The notes beneath the pieces are model-generated. The model had not been told where the DNA came from. It searched no databases and was given only the letters and a program-made list of their open reading frames with translations. 64,000 bases of DNA, taken from assembly GCA_900491605.1 (NCBI GenBank), contig UESW01004259.1, forward strand, positions 106,704-170,703. The letters run 5' to 3'. Both the position numbers and the translations under genes were made by a program. The DNA is from Calamus simplicifolius (taxonomy: Eukaryota; Streptophyta; Magnoliopsida; Arecales; Arecaceae). Below, piece by piece: positions 24,403-35,702 of the stretch; within the stretch, counting starts at the first letter, position 1; each line of letters starts with the position of its first letter.

Positions 24403-27400
24403 TACAAGCGGGCGATCACACCAGTCTGGCATGAGTCAAACCTGAGAGATCAGAATACAGGATTTGCTGCAAAATAAGAGGGTATGGGTCACCCATATGC
24501 CATTCCCAAGGGCCAGGATGGCGAGCTGCAACATTAGCGACCCAATCAGCCGCAGCATTGGCTTCCCTATAAACATGACGAATCCGATGCTCAGCTGTAG
24601 TCCGGAGGGAGTTCCAAATATCACAGAGCAAGGGATTGGTGGACTGAAGATCCCCATCCCGGCGAATCCATCGAACAACCGTGAGAGAATCCCCCTCAAT
24701 AATCAATCTACTAGAGGCCAGATGATGAACAACATAACTGATTTCAGCCCAAGCAGCCTGAAGCTCCACCATAGGGACCGAGATATTAAGGGAACCATGG
24801 CCACCAGCTGCAATAAGCTCACCCTCAGAGCCTCTAATAACAAAACCGGACCCCACAACACGATCCAAGATAGAACCATCAAAGTTCACTTTGACATAAC
24901 CCGGAGGTGGGGGCTCCCAAGATACATAGACCGTAAAATGGTGCGCTGTCGAAGCAGCAAGGGAGTTCCAAAGACCGGGTCGGACAAAGTGATCACCATA
25001 AGTAGAACTGCCATACTCCTTAGCAAGAAAAACAGCCGTTCTGATAATCACCTGGGGTAGAACAGTCTCCTCAGAGAAAACCATCCGGTTCCTACTAAGC
25101 CAAAAATGATAAGCCAAATAAGCGGAAACAGCACTCTGGGAGCCGGTCCGCTCTGAGCTCCTAATCGAATGGCATGCAAAAAAAAAAGCCGTATGGGGCC
25201 CGCCTCAGACAACCATGGGGTAAACTGCATCTGACGCCAGATCCACCTCGCACGAAGCAAGTAAATATGACATGATCGACCGACTCTTCCTCAAGCCCAC
25301 AGATTGGGCAGAGAGGTGAAATGGGTAGACCACGCCACCAGCAGGGCACATGTAGGAAGACGATTCCACTAAAGCTTCCACAAAAAGAGCCGAATCCTGG
25401 GGTGAACGGGCAAATGCCAGATCCATGCAACGTCGTTCAACCCCAAAATCCGAGTACGAAAGCAGTCAACCAAATCCCTAGTAGGAGCACAAGAGAGATA
25501 GGAGCGCCGCCATAGTCTGGTATCCGAGACAGCTGACGGAGCTAGGGGAATGACAAGAATTCTTTGCGCAAGCTCAATCCCAAAGAGTCGGAAAATAGCA
25601 GACACATTCCAGACATTACTATCCTGATAAATCAAAGAAGACACTGGCATAGAGGGGTCAACAGCAGTACTAAGAAAGGTTGGCCAGCGGGATAGAGGAA
25701 TGGCCGCTATCCAACTATCCTGAGTAATATCGACAGATCTCCCATCCTCAATCATCTAATGAATATCAGTCAAAATAGATGGGGCAACCTAACAAATCGC
25801 CCGCCAAAATAGAGAGCACCCACGAGGAATACAGGAGATCGAATCAGGAGACCAGACACCATATCTGCCTCTCATAACAATACTCCAGAAACATTGAGGA
25901 TCCAACAGAAATCTAGAAGCATGCCTAGTGAGAAGAGCCTCCCGACGAAGGACCAAAGACTGAATCCCAGCCCACCCTCGTGAATAGGCAGACAAACAAT
26001 ATCCCATGAAAGCAGATGAATACCATGTCCTCCCTGTCTCGAACCCCAGAGAAAATCCCGAAATTGCCTCTCAATCCAGCGCAAGCAGATGATCGGAATA
26101 AGGGTATTAGATAACAGATAAAGGGGAAGCGAGGTGAGGATGGACCTAATCAATAATCCGTCCCATCATCGATAGGCTGGAAACCTGCCACCTGCCCAAT
26201 CGATCAGAAATCCGGCAATCAAGATCCCCAAAGTCAGACTGCCGGGGGTGACATCCCAAAATAGGGATCCCAAGGTAGGATAGGTGATCAGAATAGGAAG
26301 AGATCCTTAACAATTGGGAAATCGCAGTCCGACGACGAGCAGAGATCGATGGGCTAAAACATAAGATAGATTTCTGCAGGTTGACCTTGACCGAGGCTTG
26401 ACAATAAGCTTGAAGAATAGCAGAGCAGACCACCACTTTCTGAGTAGAAGCTGGGCTAAGAAGAATACAGTCGTCTGCAAAGAGCATGTGAGATAGAGGA
26501 GGACCTTGGGGCCCAGACATATAAGGCTGCAACATAGACGCACGACAGCATGAGCAAGAGAGCGTGACAAATCATCAGCACAGAGAATGAACAAGAAAGG
26601 GGAAAGAGGGCAACCCTGATGGAGCCTCCCAGCAGCAGGGAAAAAACCCGATGGACTTCCGTTGATGAGAATAGAAAAGGTAGGCCCCTGTACGCATGCC
26701 ATAACCCATTCAATAAAGAGATCAGCAAAGCGAAACTCCCGAAGAGTCTGCCGAAGAAAAGTCCAGCTGATCCTATCATAAGCTCTCTCTATGTCCAACT
26801 GAACGGCCATAAAAGCCCTTCTACCAGTCGCCCGATGAAGATCATGCATAAATTCCTGGGCAATGAGAGCATTATCAGTAATGCTACGACCACGGATAAA
26901 AGCTCCCTGTTCTAGAGATATAAGGCAGGGAATCACTCCCTGCAGCCGAGTAACCAACAGGCAAGCACAGACTTTATATAGGGTGGTACACAAACTGATA
27001 GGCTGATAATGCTGAGGAAGAGAAGCCGTCGACCGCTTAGGGATAAGAGAGACAAATGTACACTGCCACTCAGGAGGAAGAACTCTAGATGAAAAAATAG
27101 TCTGAATGGCCATAATAACATCTGGGCCGACAATATCCCAGTAATGATGGAAGAAGAAGGGTGGAAATCCATCAGGACCAGGGGCTTTATCAGGGCCCAA
27201 ATCCCAAACAGCAGATCGAATCTCTTCCGCCGAGACCTCCCTCAATAGCACAGCATTATCACCCTCAGAAACCCAGGCAGACAAGGGAACAAGGGAACAG
27301 GGGAAACCACTAGCTAACACCTCCATCCATCGGGACTGGAAATAATGAACAATTTGCTCCCGAATGGTCTCATCATCCTCCACCATATAACCATTTCATC

Positions 27401-27462
27401 ACTGATATACCGGATCCAGTTGGCAGCCCACCGTGCCATAGTAGCCTGATGAAAAAACCTGG
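24403..27462 (-). mobile_element. 5'-truncated L1-type LINE with RNase H domain
   Basis: Minus-strand LINE interrupting the outer integrase. Its 5' edge is marked by FFHQATMARWAANWI (about 27460-27415), the conserved motif between endonuclease and reverse transcriptase in plant L1 ORF2. All endonuclease sequence is missing. Its 3' end is a short A8 tail (24410-24403) directly followed by outer integrase sequence. I could not define a clear target duplication, as expected for an old 5'-truncated copy. Confidence 0.85.
24416..27386 (-). pseudogene. LINE ORF2 remnant: reverse transcriptase, zf-RVT, RNase H
   Basis: The reverse transcriptase starts after VHYFQSRWMEVL and shows GPDKAPGPDGFPPFFFHHYW (finger motif), LDIERAYDRISWTF (first catalytic Asp) and MLFADDCILLS (F-A-D-D box, about 26490-26458). 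A frameshift lies near 26535 and further breaks near 26150 and 25870. A zf-RVT domain follows (CPICGLEEESVDHVIFTC, about 25325-25270). The C-terminus is a plant-type RNase H, 233 codons long and uninterrupted (25117-24416), with VNFDGS, VELQAAW, IEGDS and REANAAADWVA providing the D-E-D-D positions. Typical of plant L1 elements with a captured RNase H; non-functional here. Confidence 0.9.
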
Positions 27463-28486
27463 AAAAGAACCCTTATACTTGCGAACCAGCCCTTTAAGTA
27501 CTTTACAAAAGAATTGGAGCTGGGCTGGTTGAAGCTTCACCAGCACCATATCGCCTTTCTTGAAGTCTAAAGGTCTTCTTCCCTTATCGGCCTACTTCTT
27601 CATCTTCTTGGATGCCTTCTCTAGGTATGCCCGTGCAATCTCAGCATTGAAATGCCACTCTTTAGCCAGATGATAAGTCGATGGCTATTTCCGATGTACC
27701 CCACAACCATTGTATGCAGTGTCGAGGGTTGTTGTCCAATAATGATCTCCAAGAGGCTTTTGTCCGATGCAGAGCTCCGCTACAAGTTATAGGAGAATTG
27801 GGCTATATCGAGCAATTTCACCCAATCCCTTTGGTTGGCACTTACAAAGTGCTGCAAGTATTGTTCAAGGAGAGCATTCTTTCTGTATGCCATTAGTCTG
27901 GGGATGGAGACTAGTGGAGAAGTACAACTTGGATCCCAATAACTTAAAAAGTCCATCCAAAATCTGTCCAAGAACCTGGAGTCTCTATCATTGACAATGT
28001 TCTGAGGAATACCCCGGTACTTCACTACATGCTTCAAGAAGAGTTGAGCTGCCTTCTACGCAAAACAATGCTGGGGTGCTGGGATAAAGATGTCATACTT
28101 GGAGAACCGATCCACCACCACTAGGATTGACCCACACTCCCTCACTTTTGGTAGACTCGAGATAAAGTCCATAGAGATGCATTCCCATGGCCGCTCTAGC
28201 ATAGGCCAAGGATTCCAAAAGACCACTAAGTTTGCTTCACTCCATCTTATCTTGTTGACAAATGAGACACATCTGGACATACTCTTCTACATCCTCTCCC
28301 AACTTTGGCCAGTAGTATGCCCTCTCCAAGAGGGCAAGAGTTTGATGCATTCTTGGGTTACCAACCCAAAGAGTGTCATGGCATTCCTACAACAGTTCTC
28401 TTCATAGGTTGTCTACTCGAGGCACATACACTCGGCGCCTTTTTGTCTAGATGAGTCCATTCTCGGATCAGAACCATCATGCCTTT
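27463..28486 (-). pseudogene. Outer chromovirus integrase core (right part of the split gene)
   Basis: Between the LINE and the gag-pro element the minus strand encodes chromovirus integrase: zinc-binding remnant (YVQMCLICQQDK-like with stops, near 28290), the first catalytic Asp in WECISMDFISSLPK, the second in VVVDRFSKYDIFI (about 28110), then IPQNIVNDRDSRF (about 28005), and PLDFKKGDMVLVKLQP near 27550. The segment stops at KYKGSFPG, exactly where the LINE begins. The N-terminal piece lies at 32812-32615 beyond the next insertion. Confidence 0.87.
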
Positions 28487-29620
28487 TGTCACCGGGCTTT
28501 CAATTGGCACACGCAAGCGCTCCCTATGGCCACTAGGTCCTTGTGTCTACCGGTGATGGCGTTAGAAAAACCTTCCCCTAACCAGCCTTACCCCAGAACA
28601 AAGAATAAAATCCTCGAAGAACAAAGTCCCACCCAAACACCAAGATATACGGGAGGCAAAGCCTTCCCAACCAAGAACTCTCCACTAAGTAACTTGGAAA
28701 ATAATGAGGTTGCCCGAAGGCTACAAAAGAACTCCTCTCTGTCCCTAACAAAGATCTCTCAAAGTGCCCGCCCAAACCTCATTCAACGAAAATTGACCTG
28801 TAGATGCCTCACACCCGCGCACCGCCTGTGCATATCGGCCACGTCCCGTGCTCGCCTAAGTCCTCCTGACTTAGACCTGCGCCGCTGCGATCTCCGCTAA
28901 TCCAGCCGCTCGCCAACCTCACGAACCTTCCCTGGTCGTTTAGTGGCGCCCACCCGAACTCCACTCGGGTGTCCCTTCCTTAGAACGTAGGAAGATCTTC
29001 TCCCAATCAGATCTTCTCTCTCTCACGTTCTATCATCTAATCCTCTCATGGATTGATCTCATGCCCTTCACGTAGACCTCAGCCCCCCTATTTATAGGTT
29101 GCTGCAACCTTATCCAAAGATCCCCCTTGATCTTATCTTTATCCCATGCAACGTCTCCAAAAAGGCCACCGCCCATCTCCAAATCTTATCTCCTCCTAGC
29201 CGGCTGATGAAGGACTCTTCGCTGCTGGATAGGACGCCTGAAATCTGATCCAGAACAGCTACAAAGATAGCTTGGATAATCCCCAAGTTATTCTCAACAA
29301 ACTACCTTAAGATCTTATCCATATCTCCAATTGGTTGCTTATGGAGAAGGTTTGTTTTCCCCTCCAAATCTTATCCAAAACCTGCTGGCTGGAGTCCCTA
29401 ATCTTCTCCCCAAGATAAGGGTCGAATTACCTGATCTGGACCGATTTACCCCTAAAAAATTGGCTTCTGAAAGGTTTGGACCATTGCTGGGCGAATCTAG
29501 CCGTTGCAGGGCCGTTACCGAGGCCAACGCCGAGGCCGATGCCGTTGCTGAGGCCGACGCCGTTGCTGAGGCCGACGCCGAGGCCGTTGCCGAGGCCGAC
29601 GCCGAGATGGGGTGGTGACA
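28487..29620 (-). repeat. 3' LTR of the gag-pro element
   Basis: 1,134 bp, nearly identical over long stretches to 31507-32614 (for example CAATTGGCACACGCAAGCGC and CACGTTCTATCATCTAATCC). On the minus strand it carries a TATA box (CCTATAAATAGG, about 29098-29087). Its GCCGAC-type array is longer than in the partner. Confidence 0.9.
29517..29607. repeat. Hexamer-based array (GAGGCC / GACGCC / GTTGCC) in the LTR
   Basis: About 15 tandem hexamers of the type GAGGCC, GACGCC and GTTGCC or GTTGCT. The partner LTR carries a shorter version (about 32539-32601). Because units are multiples of three, every frame stays open and yields artificial Ala- and Glu-rich ORFs. Confidence 0.85.
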
Positions 29621-29899
29621 CAATCCTTCCCCCACTGAGATGTCGATGCCCTCGTCGACAACCATGTCGCACAAAATCCTCCCGACGCTCCTCGTCGTCG
29701 CATGCCTTGGCCCTCCTGGTCAAAGCCTCTCGAGTCCCAATGCGGCCACCTGCCGTGCGCACCCCCGGATGCCTCCTCGGTTGGATAGCCCACTCGCCGA
29801 GCCATCCCACCTGCCGCCTCCTGCCGCAGGCCTCCGTGCCTAGGCTCTCCCACGCGATGCCTAGGCGTGAGGCTGTCGCACAACCTCAAGTCTAGTGGT

Positions 29900-31435
29900 G
29901 GGGCCGTTTCTTGCACCCATCCTTCGCAACTGTCCTACGCCATCCCTCCACTGGAACGAAGTAAGGACGCCTGCCTTTCTGGATCAAGATGCCCCTCCGA
30001 TGAGGCATGTCCATGGCCTTGCTCTTGATGAAAAGTCCATCCCGAGTATCAGGTCGTAGTCATCGATCGGCAAGACCGTCATGCTGCAGTGCCCAGTCCA
30101 TGAGCCCACCTTCAATGTGACCTCCGCCTGGCCCAAAGACTCCATCTCCTCAGAGTTGACAGGCTTCACCCTACAAGGCTGGGATAGCGCTCCAAGCCCC
30201 AATATGTGCGCCACCCCTTGGCTCACGAAATTGTGTGTCGTGCCAGAGTCAACCAAGGCCCGCACTGTCCTCCCGTTGACCCGAGCCCTCACGTACATCA
30301 AACCTTGGCGTTGGTCTCTCGCGGCCAAAGTGTTGATGGACTGTAGCGGGGCCAACCTTGCTACTAGCTCCTCCTCTGAACTCTCAGACGCCCTGTCTGC
30401 CTGGATAGTGATGGCCGCTACCGCCACCTTCCGTGGACACTCCCGTGCTAGATGCGGCCCTCTGCATATGAAGCATCCAGCAAAAGTCGCATGTCCCTTT
30501 GGTTTTTCTGCTGCACGTGGTGGAACACTTTCCTTCTTGCCTTTTCGACCATGCGGTGGTGATGCACTCTTGCGTTTGCCCTTGCCCTGGCCACCACTGC
30601 CCGAAGTAGTAGCGTTGCGAAAGTCCACCAGTGCCTCTGCTGCTACGAAGGCTGAGGGAATATCCCTCACCTCCCTCCTGCGAAGCTCGGCCTGCGCCCA
30701 TCCCTGTAGACCAGCGAGGAAGTTAAATAACTTATCTTCCTCGGACATGTTGGACACCTCCAGAAGTAGATTGCTGAACTGCGCCACGTACTCCTGGATG
30801 CTCCCTGTCTGCCGCAGCTTCCTCAGGTTCTCTCGAGCAAGCCACCCTGCGTTTCTCGGCTGGAACTGAGCCTTCAATTCCTCTTAAAGATCTCCAGGTC
30901 TCGATCTGGGATGCCCCGCACGGTCATCCTCGGCCGTCCTGGTCCTCCACCAGAGCTTGGCGTTCCCCTCCAGATATGTTGAGGCCCGATCTACCTGATC
31001 GGGTGCTAGGATCTTCACCGCACGGAAGTAAGTCTCTATGTCCCACACGAAGTTCTCCACTTCCGTCGCGCTCCTGACTCCGCCGAAGGCCTTAGGCTCC
31101 CGGACCTTTGCTTCCTTTGTCGGAGCACCGACCATATGGACTGGACTCCGCACCTCCTGCCTCAGACGGATCACCTCCTGCTCCAAAGCATGGATCCGAA
31201 GCTCCAATCGCTCCTCCATGGCCAAGTCTGATCGTTGTTGTTGCCTGCTTCGATGTTCAAGGTCGCGAAGCAGCCCCTCGTGCACCTCCGTCAATTGGTC
31301 GTGCGAAGTGCGCAACTTAGCCAACTGTATGCTCAACTCCGCACATACAGCTACAAGATTCATAGTTGATCCCTCTCCTGGATCTCCCACAATACCCTTC
31401 AAATGGGTCATGCGGTCTCCTACCGCTCTCGCCAT
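29900..31435 (-). pseudogene. Chromovirus-type gag and protease remnant of the gag-pro element
   Basis: Frame 1 (ATG at 31435) encodes a coiled-coil N-terminus and the capsid motif GGVRSATEVENFVWDIETYF. After a shift near 30880, frame 2 continues the capsid (FNFLAGLQGWAQAELRR), a basic linker, an intact zinc knuckle C-F-I-C-R-G-P-H-L-A-R-E-C (about 30478-30440) and a retroviral-type protease: active site ALVDSGTTHNFV (about 30263-30228) and the second motif LILGMDF (about 30053-30033). A shift follows at once, with a short tail (ILIQKGRRPYFVPVEGW) before stops near 29895. Catalytic and zinc residues persist, so decay is modest apart from the frameshifts. Confidence 0.88.
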
Positions 31436-31506
31436 CTGATTGGGCTTGCTTGGAACTTGTCTTCAACCGAGCTCTGATACTCTCCTGTCCTAGCTCTGAT
31501 ACCTCT

Positions 31507-32614
31507 TGTCACCGGGCTTTCAATTGGCACACGCAAGCGCTCCCTATGGCCACTAGGTCCTTGCGTCTACCGGTGATGGCGTTAAAGAAACCCTTCCCCT
31601 AACCAGCCTTACCCCAGAACAATGAATAAAAATCCCTGAAGAACAAAGTCCCACCCAAACACCAAGATATACGGGAGGCAAAGCCTTCCCAACCAAGAAC
31701 TCTCCACTAAGTAACTTGGAAAATAATGAGGTTGCCCGAAGGCTACAAAAGCACTCATCTCTATCCCTAACAAAGATCTCTCAAAGTGCCCGCCCCAACC
31801 TCACTCAACGAAAACTGACCTGTAGATGCCTCGCACCCGCGCACCACCTGTGCGTATCGGCCACGTTCCGTGCTCGCCTAAGTCCTCCTGACTTAGACCT
31901 GCGCCGCTGCGATCTCCGCTGATCCAGCCGCTCGCCAACCTCACGAACCTTCCCTGGTCGTTTAGTAGCGCCCACCCGAACTCCACTCGGGTGTCCCTTC
32001 CTTAGAACGTAGGAAGATCTTCTCTCAATCAGATCTTCTCTCTCTCACGTTCTATCATCTAATCCTCTCATGGATTGATCTCATGCCCTTCACGTAGACC
32101 TCAGCCCCCTCTATTTATAGGTTGCTGCAACCTTATCCAAAGATCCCCTTGATCTTATCTTTATCCCATGCAACGTCTCCAAAAAGGCCACCGCCCATCT
32201 CCAAATCTTATCTCCTCCTAGCCAGCTGATGAAGGACTCTTCGCTGCTGGATAGGACGCCTGAAATCTGATCCAGAACAGCTCCAAAGATAGCTTGGATA
32301 ATTCCCAAGATATTTTCAACAAACTACCTTAAGATCTTATCCATATCTCCAAATTGGTTGCTTATGGATAAGGTTTGTTTTCCCCTCCAAATCTTATCCA
32401 AAACCTGCTGGCTGGAGTCCCTAATCTTCTCTCCAAGATAAGGGTCGAATTTACCTGATCTAGACCGATTTACCCCTGAAAAATTAGCTTCTGGACGGTT
32501 TGGACTGTTGCTGGGCGAATCTGGCCATTGTAGGGCCGTTACCGAGGCCGACGCTGACGCCGAGGCCATTGCTGAGGCCGTTGCCGAGGCCGACGCCGAG
32601 ATGGGGTGGTGACA
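31507..32614 (-). repeat. 5' LTR of the gag-pro element
   Basis: 1,108 bp partner of 28487-29620, with the same minus-strand TATA box (CTATAAATAGAG, about 32119-32108). It is shorter mainly in the hexamer array. Confidence 0.9.
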
Positions 32615-33230
32615 CTTTCCTTCCTCAATGAGCTGCTTCAAGGTAACAGCTGTGGGATCCTTCAGTAGTCCATCATGAATCTTTGTTAGAAGGGTTTCTT
32701 GAACTTGGCTGACTCGTCCTTGCTCCTCCACCTTTAGAGCAATGAGCTTGGCCTTGTGGCTCAAGGCATTAGCCACATGGTTCATATGCCCCAGTTTATA
32801 TTCTAAGGTCATGTCGAACTCCGCTAGGAAGTCCTGTCAGCAAGCTTTTTTTGGAGACAGCTTCTTCTGTGTTTGAAAGTAGCTGAGGGCCACATTAACA
32901 GCCCACACCACAAATCATGGCCCAAGGAGATAGTGCTGCCACACCCTAAGATAGTGAACCACCATTGTCATCTCCTCATGAATAGAGTATTGCCGTTCTA
33001 TGTCATTTAGCTTTTGGCTTTCAAATGCTACAGGATGGTCCTCTTGAAATAGGACCCCTCCAATAGCAAAGTCTGATGGATCGGTATGAACTTCAAAAGG
33101 TAGATTATAGTTTGGAAGCTGCAGAATAAGTTCCTTCATTACCGCTGCTTTTAAGTCCTCGAAAGATTCTCAACACCTTAGAGACCAATCCCATGACTGA
33201 TCCTTCCGTAATAGCTCAGTCAGTGGCGCG
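32615..33230 (-). pseudogene. Outer chromovirus RNase H and integrase N-terminal spacer
   Basis: RNase H: VHTDPSDFAIGGVLFQ (about 33085-33040), ERQYSIHEEMTMVVHYLRVW and YLLGP, then EYKLGHMNHVANALSHKA (about 32800-32750), the conserved RNase H to integrase link of gypsy elements. The spacer ends LKQLIEEGK at the gag-pro insertion. Catalytic Asp positions are partly kept; frames are broken near 32820 and 32915. Confidence 0.86.
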
Positions 33231-33359
33231 GCTCAATAAGAGTAACCCACAATAAATCGTCTATAATAGTTGACAAGTCTCAAGAAAGATCGCAACTCCA
33301 TCACTTTGGTAGGGGCCTACCACTCTCGTATATATAGCTTGGACCTTCTTCTGATCCAT

Positions 33360-34010
33360 TTAGTTTATGCTGCCACCAGCACGATGATCCAAGAACAAAA
33401 TCGCTTTCTGAGCAAAGTAACACTTCTCCTTCTTCACATAGAGGGAGTTCTCTCGTAGGACTTGAAGGATGATCCACAAGTGCTCTGCATGTTCCTCCAA
33501 TGTTTGACTATACACAATAATATCATCCAGGTACACTACCATGAATTTGTTGAGTTAGTCATGGAATAACTAGTTCATCAATGTACAAAACATGGCTGGG
33601 GCGTTAGTCAATCCGAAGGGCATCACCAGAAATTTAAATGCCCCATACCTCGTCACACAAGTTGTCCTGGCTTGATCCCCCTCCGCGATATAGACTTGCC
33701 AATACCCGGATCTTAGGTCCAGCTTGGAGAAATATCGTGCTCCACCCAATTGATCAAACAAGTCCGCAATTAGGGGAATTGGGTACTTATTCTTTATATT
33801 CACTTTGTTCAGGGCCTGGTAATCAATACATAATCGAAGACTCCCATCATGTTTTTTCTGAAAGAGTACCAGGGCTCCAAAGGGGGCCTTTGAGCTGCGA
33901 ATGAGCCCTCCCTTCAGTAGCCCATCAAGTTGTTTCCGAAGTTCTGCAAGCTCTGGAGGGGCCATGTGATAGGGCAGACGAGTAGGAGGCTTTGCATCGG
34001 CCATTACTCG
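33360..34010 (-). pseudogene. Outer chromovirus reverse transcriptase
   Basis: Typical Ty3/gypsy RT: PPELAELRKQLDGLLKGGLI, LRLCIDYQALNKVNIKNKYP, FSKLDLRSGYWQV (first catalytic Asp) and FLVMPFGLTNAPAMFCTLMN end the first frame at 33570. After a stop and shift near 33560 the catalytic box V-V-Y-L-D-D-I-I-V-Y-S follows (about 33545-33510). The core Y-L-D-D is intact, but stops in the linkers prevent translation. Confidence 0.9.
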
Positions 34011-34249
34011 ATTTTATGATCCATCGCTCGTTGAGGCGGAAAAGTCTTCGGCAACTCGGGAGGCATCACATCTTCAAACTCTTGCGAAACTTTAACCATC
34101 CCAAGAGGTAAGGGACCCATGTCCTTGGCTTCTAATTCCAGCTTCGTAGCAGCCACATAGGTTAAATCTCCTTTCTTTGTCCCATCCTGAGTTCGTCGAG
34201 TAACTGGAACAACACAAGGGGACTCATCCCCCATCATGCACAATGCATC

Positions 34250-34605
34250 TAAAAATGGCATAGGAACCACCCTAACTGCTTGAGGAAAGTCCATACCCAA
34301 GATCACTTGAAATCATCTAGTGGTACAGCCATGAAATTAGCTTTCCCACACCAAGTTTCGACTCGCATTGGCACCTCTCTTGCAAGTCCAGCAATGGGTC
34401 AAGCTTCTGAATTCATTGCCTTCATTCTACTGGAATCCCCTTCCAGCTTCAACCCAAGGCGGGTAGCTTCGTAATCGGCAACAAAGTTGTGGGTCACCCC
34501 TGTGTCTACCATTGCCTGGGTTGGATGACCATTGAGCTCCACTTCCACATACATAAGCTTATTGGTTTGCCGACTAGTATGTTGGTAAATTTGGGGTGGC
34601 TTCAA
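34250..34605 (-). pseudogene. Outer chromovirus protease
   Basis: TQAMVDTGVTHNFV (about 34520-34480) is the aspartic protease active-site region with D-T-G, followed by a conserved flap-like stretch. MILGMDFPQAVRV (34306 onward) is the second motif. A frameshift separates them near 34390. The linker to reverse transcriptase (34250-34004) keeps DVMPPELPKTFPPQRAMDHKIE-type sequence. Confidence 0.83.
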
Positions 34606-34644
34606 TCGTTGCTGCCACTTTGGCTGCTGCTGCAGCCTCTGCTG

Positions 34645-35695
34645 CTACTTGGATAGCTTGGCCTGCTCCCCCACTTGATCCTTGATAAAATTTAGTAGCC
34701 TAAGGGCTCCCATGCGAGGGCCCTCATCCTGCTCCTCCTCCTCATCACTACTACGATCATCCTGGTTGATTGAACTCCTCTGCATACTAGCTTGTAAGGC
34801 ATTAAGAGCTTGCTTCTGGGGTAGTCCTTCACCATATGTAGTCCTCCACATAGAAAGCATCCAGACTTCGGAGCCTTTGCTAGCTTTGGCCCTTAGCCTT
34901 GGAGTCTTTCTTCTTCTCATTTACCATACCCTTCCCTTTTGACAACTTCTGACTCTTGGAGGTGTTTGCAATGGGCTTCTTCTTTTAGTGGTTAGAGGGG
35001 AGATAATTTGTCAAGCGCTCAGCTGCCGCTTGAGCATATGCCAAATTTGCGATACCTCTCCGTTGCAACTCTTGCTGTGCTCATGGCTTTAAACCCTCCA
35101 AACAGTAAAATAGCTTGTCTTTCTCGAACATATCTCGAATGTCTAACATCAATGCCAAGAACTACTTCACATATTCCCAAATAGTCTTGGTTTGCTAGAG
35201 TCGCCTCAAGTTTCGCCATGCTATGAATTCCACATTTTTTGGCAAAAATTGAGTCTTGATCTCCCTCTTCAAGTCTTTCTAGATGGTAATGATGCAATGA
35301 CCTCCCTGAATGTTATCATACCGAGTTTGCCACTTTAGTTTGGTATCCTCGATCAAATACATGGTCGCCAAAATAACTTTGGTCTCCTCTGAGACAGGCC
35401 ACACCACTCAAAAGTACTACTCAATGTCGAATAAGAAGTTCTTCAACTCCTTTGCATCACGAGCTCTGCCATAGCTTCGAGGCTCTAGTGCTCGCATCCG
35501 GCCTGTCCCACCTTCCCCAATATTTGGGGTTGGCAAGTTACCAACTGCCTGAGTCAATATTGCAACTCTAGTGGCCAAATCATTCAGTTGCTCCAGCAAG
35601 AGCTTAACAAACTATTGAGTATTGTCACTGAGATTGTCCATCGACTCCATGAGCTGCTCTTGACTCAACTCTAGATTTGCAACACGATCCCCCAT
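34645..35695 (-). pseudogene. Outer chromovirus gag
   Basis: An ATG at 35695 starts MGDRVANLELSQEQLMESMD, followed after a stop by a leucine-rich coiled stretch (LLEQLNDLATRVAILTQAVG), then ALEPRSYGRARDAKELKNF, the diagnostic Tekay gag motif. The capsid continues with breaks (35297-35019), then a basic and acidic linker (34920-34645). A zinc knuckle should follow near 34870 but is not intact. The Tat insertion at 35703 lies 8 bp upstream of this ATG, and the same frame continues across it at 47622 (QLSQLDVSLMHLFS). Confidence 0.83.
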
Positions 35696-35702
35696 TGAGA
35701 AC

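Larger units (their letters stand above)
28487..32614 (-). mobile_element. LTR-gag-protease-LTR element lacking pol (TR-GAG-like, chromovirus-derived)
   Basis: The LTRs at 28487-29620 and 31507-32614 share TGTCACC...GGTGACA termini. On the minus strand a primer site (GGTATCAGAGC, 31502-31492) precedes gag, and a polypurine tract (CAGTGGGGGAAGGATTG, about 29637-29621) precedes the 3' LTR. The 1.9-kb interior encodes only gag and protease; reverse transcriptase, RNase H and integrase are absent. This matches the TR-GAG class of non-autonomous plant retrotransposons. CTTT on both sides (28483-28486 and 32615-32618) is a possible partial target duplication. It sits inside the integrase gene of a related chromovirus. 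Confidence 0.85.

Noticed and set aside
28451..28900. 149-codon plus frame, with a related frame at 31716-31922
   Set aside because: It lies within the duplicated LTRs of the gag-pro element; its conservation between copies is that of the LTR, not of a protein.
30081..30869. 262-codon plus frame
   Set aside because: It is the complement of the well-supported minus-strand gag-protease gene.
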